Source of the DNA: an uncultured Fretibacterium sp.
GTDB lineage: Bacteria; Synergistota; Synergistia; Synergistales; Aminobacteriaceae
Direction: 5' to 3'
Assembly (NCBI GenBank): GCA_937900285.1
Contig: CALCEM010000005.1
Coordinates: 1-17,582 of the forward strand
Length of the DNA stretch: 17,582 nucleotides
The notes beneath the pieces are model-generated. The model had not been told where the DNA came from. It saw only the letters and a list, made by a program, of their open reading frames with translations, and ran no database searches. Every line of letters begins with the position of its first letter. Within the stretch, counting starts at the first letter, position 1. This document shows positions 13,689 to 17,582 of this stretch, one piece after another. The translations under genes were made by a program, and so were the position numbers.

Positions 13689-15248
13689 TTAATGAGGTAT
13701 TACCCCGTGTTTTTTAGCTGGACGGGTTTCGCGTTTGCTTTCCATTCCGGCTAATGCTTGAGCTAAAGTTAAACGAGTTTCTTCGGGCATAATTACGCGA
13801 TCAACGTATCCGCGTTCGGCAGCTCTATAGGGATTAGCGAAGGCTTCACGATATTCATCAATTTTTTCGAGCCTTGTAGCTGTAGGATCGGATGATGCTT
13901 CAATTTCCTTCTTGAAAACTACGCTCGCAGCACCTTCAGCACCCATTACTGCTATTTCAGCTTGAGGCCACGCCAAAACTACATCAGCGCCGAGTGATTT
14001 GCTCGCCATTGCCAAATATGCTCCGCCGTATGCTTTACGCATTACAACAGTAATTAACGGCACACTAGCTTCAGAATATGCATATAATAATTTTGCTCCT
14101 TTACGGATTATGCCATTATGTTCTTGATCGATTCCCGGCAAATATCCCGGAACATCAACAAATGTTACTATAGGCAAATTAAATGCGTCACAATGTCTCA
14201 CGAATCTTGAAGCTTTATCGGAAGCATTAATGTCCAAACATCCCGCCATAACATCCGGGTTATTCGCAACTATTCCGACCGAACGGCCGTTAATTCTGCC
14301 ATAACCTGTAACAATATTTTTTGCAAATCCTGCCTGAACTTCCGTAAATTCTCCATTGTCCAAAACTTTATTTAAAACTTCATGAACGTCATAACCTTTA
14401 TTGACATCAACCGGAACGATCTCACGTAATTTTAAATCTGCACGAGCCGGGTTATCACTGGTTGGCAATTCCGGAGCGTCATCGAGATTATTAAGAGGCA
14501 AATACGACAAAACTTTTTTAACCTGAGTAAAACACTCGTCCTCATCTTTAGCAATAAAATGCGCGTTTCCGCTGATAGTGTTATGAACTTCTGCGCCACC
14601 TAATTCCTCGCTTGAAATTGCTTCACCTGTTACGGCTCTCACGACTTCAGGCCCGGTAATATGCATAACCGAAGTTTTATCGACCATAAAAATATAATCT
14701 GTAAGAGCAGGACTATAAACAGCACCGCCAGCAGTTGGACCCATAATAATCGAAATTTGGGGAATTACTCCGCTTGCTAAAGTATTGCGTTTAAAAATTT
14801 TCCCGTAACCGTTTAACGAGTCGACAGCCTCCTGAATACGTGCGCCGCCAGAATCATTAATCCCGATAACAGGGCAACCCATCTGCATGGCCATGTCTAA
14901 AACTTTGCAAATTTTATCAGCGTGCTTTTCGCCAAGTGAACCGCCTAACACCGTAAAATCTTGACTGTAAATAAAAACTTTTCGGCCGTCAATAGTTCCC
15001 CAACCCGTTACAACTCCATCGCCTAAAAATTTTTTTGATTCGAGATCGAAATTATTACAACGGTGCGTAACAAATTCATCAATTTCAACAAATGAGCCGG
15101 GATCTAATAATTTATTTATACGATCGCGAGCTGTTCCTTTGCCTTTAGATTTTTGTTTTGAAACGGCTTCACTTCCTCCGCCGGCCTGAGCAGATTTGCG
15201 TTTGTCTTCGAGTTCGCCACAAAGCTCTTCAATTGTTTTTAATCCCAT
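13689..15248 (-). CDS. mmdA: Methylmalonyl-CoA decarboxylase alpha subunit (carboxyltransferase)
   Basis: The carboxyltransferase that moves CO2 from (S)-methylmalonyl-CoA to biotin, giving propionyl-CoA. The 519 residues fit the family (about 510-520). Visible acyl-CoA carboxylase beta features: DSGGARIQEAV and GPTAGGAVYSPALTDY in the N-terminal half, GRINGRSVGIVANNP, DVPGYLPGIDQEHNGIIRKG, MRKAYGGAYLAMAS and AEIAVMGAEGAASVVF in the C-terminal half. These two half-domains form the CoA and biotin sites. The ATG at 15248 (MGLKTIEELCGELEDKR) is chosen because AAAGGAGG lies 12 nt upstream; an in-frame ATG at 15290 would put that site inside the gene. Propionyl-CoA carboxylase is the alternative, less likely because the OadG-type gene follows directly. 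Confidence 0.9.
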   Translation of the reverse strand: MGLKTIEELCGELEDKRKSAQAGGGSEAVSKQKSKGKGTARDRINKLLDPGSFVEIDEFVTHRCNNFDLESKKFLGDGVVTGWGTIDGRKVFIYSQDFTVLGGSLGEKHADKICKVLDMAMQMGCPVIGINDSGGARIQEAVDSLNGYGKIFKRNTLASGVIPQISIIMGPTAGGAVYSPALTDYIFMVDKTSVMHITGPEVVRAVTGEAISSEELGGAEVHNTISGNAHFIAKDEDECFTQVKKVLSYLPLNNLDDAPELPTSDNPARADLKLREIVPVDVNKGYDVHEVLNKVLDNGEFTEVQAGFAKNIVTGYGRINGRSVGIVANNPDVMAGCLDINASDKASRFVRHCDAFNLPIVTFVDVPGYLPGIDQEHNGIIRKGAKLLYAYSEASVPLITVVMRKAYGGAYLAMASKSLGADVVLAWPQAEIAVMGAEGAASVVFKKEIEASSDPTATRLEKIDEYREAFANPYRAAERGYVDRVIMPEETRLTLAQALAGMESKRETRPAKKHGVIPH

Positions 15249-15307
15249 ATCCGACAAGCTCCTCCTTTTATGAATAAAATTATTTTTCAAACTTTAAAAT
15301 TGAGTTT

Positions 15308-15336
15308 AGAATAACATATAAACATTTTCATTTCAA
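15308..15336 (-). promoter_or_regulatory. Promoter of the decarboxylase operon
   Basis: On the minus strand TTGAAA (15331-15336) and TATTCT (15308-15313) are 17 nt apart, and the -10 is preceded by TG at the extended position. Predicted transcription start is about 15301, giving a leader of about 50 nt before mmdA. Confidence 0.55.
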
Positions 15337-15354
15337 AATAAATCTACGCATTTA

Positions 15355-15408
15355 TAAAAAAAATCCTCCCTCAAAAAATAAAAAAATAATTTAAGATTTA
15401 AGAGAGAG
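15355..15408 (-). terminator. Terminator after the SH3b-protein gene
   Basis: Read leftward, CTCTCTC (15402-15408) pairs with GAGGGAG (15366-15372), one G-T pair, around a long AT-rich loop, followed by GATTTTTTT. The T-tract side is almost identical to that of the terminator at 16199-16237. Confidence 0.5.
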
Positions 15409-15496
15409 AAAAAATAAAATTACGCTCAAGTTGAAACATTCAATAATTAATATTTATAATTACTCCAATGTAATAAGTATCTCGCAGAAAATTTTT

Positions 15497-16120
15497 TTAA
15501 TTTTTAATATACTTCGATGAAACCCAACCGTTGCCAACTGAAGTTTGCGCATAATACCAAATTCTATTTTTAACTGTCCATCTTCGCAAAATTAAAATTT
15601 CAGAGTCCTTTTTAATTATTCCGATCATGTTCCAAGGACTATTTGCTTCAGGGGTCATTCTTACATTTAAATCCCCTGTTGCTGTCCCTTTCATCCCATA
15701 ACCTTTTAACGGTGCAATATAATCCGATGATGCCCAGCCTTTTAAGCCGTCTTTTGTTTCGACGTAAGACCATAAAGAATTTTCGCCGGAAGTTTGGTGA
15801 ATATGAAGTACAGTATCAAAATTTATTTGAGTAATTGGGGTAGATTTCCGATCAGGTTGCTCACGTAAACTTAATTTTTCTGCAACGACTCTTCGATCCC
15901 AATAACTGTCGTAAGTTCCAGAAGCAGAATTTTGTGAAGCATCACCGTTTAAATAATCCGTGATAACTTCTTTAGCGTAATCAATTGCTAAATTTTTCGC
16001 GTAACCGATAGCAGCATCAACAGCTAAGTCCCATAAAAATCCCGTAATACCATCGCAATAAGCTGGCGCAGAAAAAAATAAACTTGAAATTAAAACCATG
16101 ACGCATAAAAATTTTTTCAT
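15497..16120 (-). CDS. Secreted protein with two bacterial SH3 domains
   Basis: A 207-residue exported protein. Signal peptide MKKFLCVMVLISSLFFSAPA with likely cleavage after residue 20; Cys22 is not in a good lipobox. An amphipathic segment (about 25-57, DLAVDAAIGYAKNLAIDYAK) precedes two SH3b repeats: about 77-136 (VVAEKLSLREQPDRKST..GWASSDYI) and about 147-205 (ATGDLNVRMTPEANSPW..GWVSSKYIKN). SH3b domains bind peptidoglycan or surface ligands; no catalytic domain is present. GGAGG lies 9 nt before the ATG. Its upstream region carries a promoter-like element with ten consecutive G's, suggesting variable expression. It has a terminator of its own and so appears monocistronic. Confidence 0.85.
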   Translation of the reverse strand: MKKFLCVMVLISSLFFSAPAYCDGITGFLWDLAVDAAIGYAKNLAIDYAKEVITDYLNGDASQNSASGTYDSYWDRRVVAEKLSLREQPDRKSTPITQINFDTVLHIHQTSGENSLWSYVETKDGLKGWASSDYIAPLKGYGMKGTATGDLNVRMTPEANSPWNMIGIIKKDSEILILRRWTVKNRIWYYAQTSVGNGWVSSKYIKN

Positions 16121-16161
16121 TACAAAACACCTCCGAAAAAATAAAAAATTCCGAAGCTGTA

Positions 16162-16187
16162 TTTTGTACCCCCCCCCCTCTTGTCAA
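16162..16187 (-). promoter_or_regulatory. Promoter-like element with a G10 tract in its spacer
   Basis: On the minus strand a perfect TTGACA (16182-16187) is followed by AGA, ten G's (16169-16178), TA and CAAAAT (16162-16167), a -10 candidate matching 4 of 6 consensus bases. The present spacer is 15 nt; two more G's would make it 17. TACAAA directly after the tract is a second -10 candidate (spacer 13). The element sits about 45 nt upstream of the SH3b-protein ATG. Confidence 0.5.
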
Positions 16188-16198
16188 TATTACGTAAT

Positions 16199-16237
16199 AA
16201 AAAAAATCCTCCCTCAAATAAAAATATTCAAGAGAGG
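16199..16237 (-). terminator. Terminator after the alcohol dehydrogenase gene
   Basis: Read leftward, CCTCTCT (16231-16237) pairs with AGGGAGG (16208-16214), 7 bp with one G-T pair, followed by ATTTTTTT. It lies 25 nt after the alcohol dehydrogenase stop codon and about 12 nt before the next promoter's -35 box. Confidence 0.65.
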
Positions 16238-16261
16238 AAAAATTTTTTATGTTAATTTAAT

Positions 16262-17518
16262 TTACACTTTATTTTTTGTGCCGTAATAAGCGTTTAAATA
16301 CATTTGCTTTATTTCGCTCATTAATGGGTATCTCGGATTAGCGCCAGTGCATTGATCATCAAACGCCTGCTCAACCATAGCATCAAGCCTGTTTAAAAAA
16401 TCCTCTTCATCTGCTACATAATCTTTTATAGTCGGCTTAATTCCAACTTTAGATTTTAATTCATCGATAGCGTTAATTAAATTGTCAACTTTTTCCTGAT
16501 CGCTATTGCCGGAAATTCCCAAATAACTCGCGACTTCCGCATATCTCGCTAACGTATGAGGGTGATCATATTGCGGGAATGTTCCCATTTTTGTCGGGAC
16601 TTCAGCTGAATTAAATCTGATAACCTCATCAATCATTAAAGCATTTGCGAGACCGTGCGCCAAATGATGGAACGATCCCAATTTATGCGCCATCGAATGA
16701 CATACACCCAAAAACGCATTTGCGAAAGCCATTCCTGCAAGTGTCGCAGCATTAGCCATTTTTTCGCGCGCTATAGGATCATTTAATCCATCGTTATAAG
16801 CTCTCGGCAAATATTCAAAAATAATTTTTAATGCCTTCAACGCAATTCCATCCGTATAATCCGAAGCCATAACAGAAGCATATGCCTCAAGTGCATGAGT
16901 CACCGCATCAATTCCAGAAAACGCCGTTAAACCTTTTGGCGCAGTCATATGGCAATCCGCATCAATTATCGCCATGTCCGGCATTAATTCATAATCTGCT
17001 AACGGATATTTAGTCCCGGTCTTTTCGTCAGTGATAACAGCAAACGGAGTAACTTCCGATCCAGTTCCTGCGCTTGTCGGAATCGCAATAAAATACGCTT
17101 TATCTCCCATATGAGGAAATGTGTAAACGCGCTTACGAATATCCATAAATCTCATTGCCATATCCATAAAATCCGCTTCGGGATGTTCGTACAAAACCCA
17201 CATAATTTTACCGGCATCCATCGCTGAACCTCCACCTAATGCGATTATTACATCCGGCTGAAAATCTTTCATTTGAGCTGCTCCAGCTTTTGCACATGCA
17301 AGCGTCGGATCTGGTTCAACTTCGAAAAATGTCGTGTGCTGTATTCCGAGTTCATCTAATTTATCAGTTATCGGCTTAGTATGTCCGTTGTGATATAAAA
17401 AACTGTCAGTTACGATAAATGCCTTCTGTTTGTGCAAAACATTTTTAAGCTCGTTCAACGCAACAGGAAGCGAACCCTTTTTGAAATATACTTTATCTGG
17501 AGCACGGAACCAAAGCAT
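16262..17518 (-). CDS. Iron-containing alcohol dehydrogenase, AdhE C-terminal type
   Basis: A group III alcohol dehydrogenase, NAD(P)H-linked, probably reducing acetaldehyde or another aldehyde in fermentation. GGGSAMD (95-101) is the cofactor loop; the iron ligands fit D204, H208 (SGIDAVTHALEAY), H274 and H288 (GVCHSMAHKLG to HHLAHGLANA). At 418 residues it is longer than single-domain FucO-type enzymes (about 380), and segments such as RFMDIRKRVYTFPHMG (123-138) and EQAFDDQCTGANPRYPLMSEI match the C-terminal half of bifunctional AdhE. There is no aldehyde dehydrogenase half: the ATG has its own ribosome site (GAGGAG about 8-10 nt upstream). It ends in its own terminator and is probably monocistronic. 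Physiological substrate is not shown by the sequence. Confidence 0.9.
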   Translation of the reverse strand: MLWFRAPDKVYFKKGSLPVALNELKNVLHKQKAFIVTDSFLYHNGHTKPITDKLDELGIQHTTFFEVEPDPTLACAKAGAAQMKDFQPDVIIALGGGSAMDAGKIMWVLYEHPEADFMDMAMRFMDIRKRVYTFPHMGDKAYFIAIPTSAGTGSEVTPFAVITDEKTGTKYPLADYELMPDMAIIDADCHMTAPKGLTAFSGIDAVTHALEAYASVMASDYTDGIALKALKIIFEYLPRAYNDGLNDPIAREKMANAATLAGMAFANAFLGVCHSMAHKLGSFHHLAHGLANALMIDEVIRFNSAEVPTKMGTFPQYDHPHTLARYAEVASYLGISGNSDQEKVDNLINAIDELKSKVGIKPTIKDYVADEEDFLNRLDAMVEQAFDDQCTGANPRYPLMSEIKQMYLNAYYGTKNKV

Positions 17519-17582
17519 GTTTTCTCTCCTCTCTGCAACGGTCTTAATATTTAAAAGATGTTTAACCCCAACGTTTTCACTG

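Overview
The window has two parts that differ in base and codon use. Positions 1 to about 3,250 form a leftward block that by eye is clearly richer in G+C and holds genes of phage or mobile-element type: a partial ATP-grasp protein, a ParB-like protein, a UDP-galactopyranose mutase (UGM), an unrecognised 153-residue protein and a 51-residue protein resembling small phage ORFs. From about 3,255 onward the DNA is AT-rich bacterial chromosome with A/T-ending codons. The boundary falls inside a glycosyltransferase gene that has lost its 5' end, so the block is either an insertion or recombination product, or an assembly chimera.

The chromosomal part suggests a strictly fermentative, probably gut-type anaerobe. 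The main evidence is a sodium-pumping methylmalonyl-CoA decarboxylase cluster (alpha, delta and biotin-carrier genes; succinate-to-propionate metabolism), an iron-dependent alcohol dehydrogenase of the AdhE C-terminal type and a cobinamide kinase (B12). Negativicutes or Synergistota would fit, but no rRNA or marker gene settles it.

Layout: 1-3217 leftward phage-like operon(s). 3254-7112 rightward: truncated glycosyltransferase, glycerate 2-kinase, TupA-like ATP-grasp protein, flavodoxin-fold protein. 7151-9953 leftward: zinc/manganese-type ABC transporter (binding protein, ATPase, permease) with a YdjM-type membrane hydrolase as a tightly packed fourth gene. 10034-11081 rightward: cobU overlapping an Mrr-like nuclease with a degraded active site. 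11068-17518 leftward: a second UGM, a DNA methyltransferase that appears internally deleted, the biotin carrier/delta/alpha decarboxylase operon, a secreted two-SH3b-domain protein and the alcohol dehydrogenase.

Several genes concern surface glycans (two UGMs, glycosyltransferase remnant, TupA-like protein). The strongest observations are: a run of ten G's in the promoter of the secreted SH3b protein (possible phase variation); a phage-block UGM about 68% identical over its first 200 residues to the chromosomal UGM, with a 36-nt perfect match; the composition break that beheads the glycosyltransferase; and decayed restriction-modification pieces flanking the chromosomal UGM.
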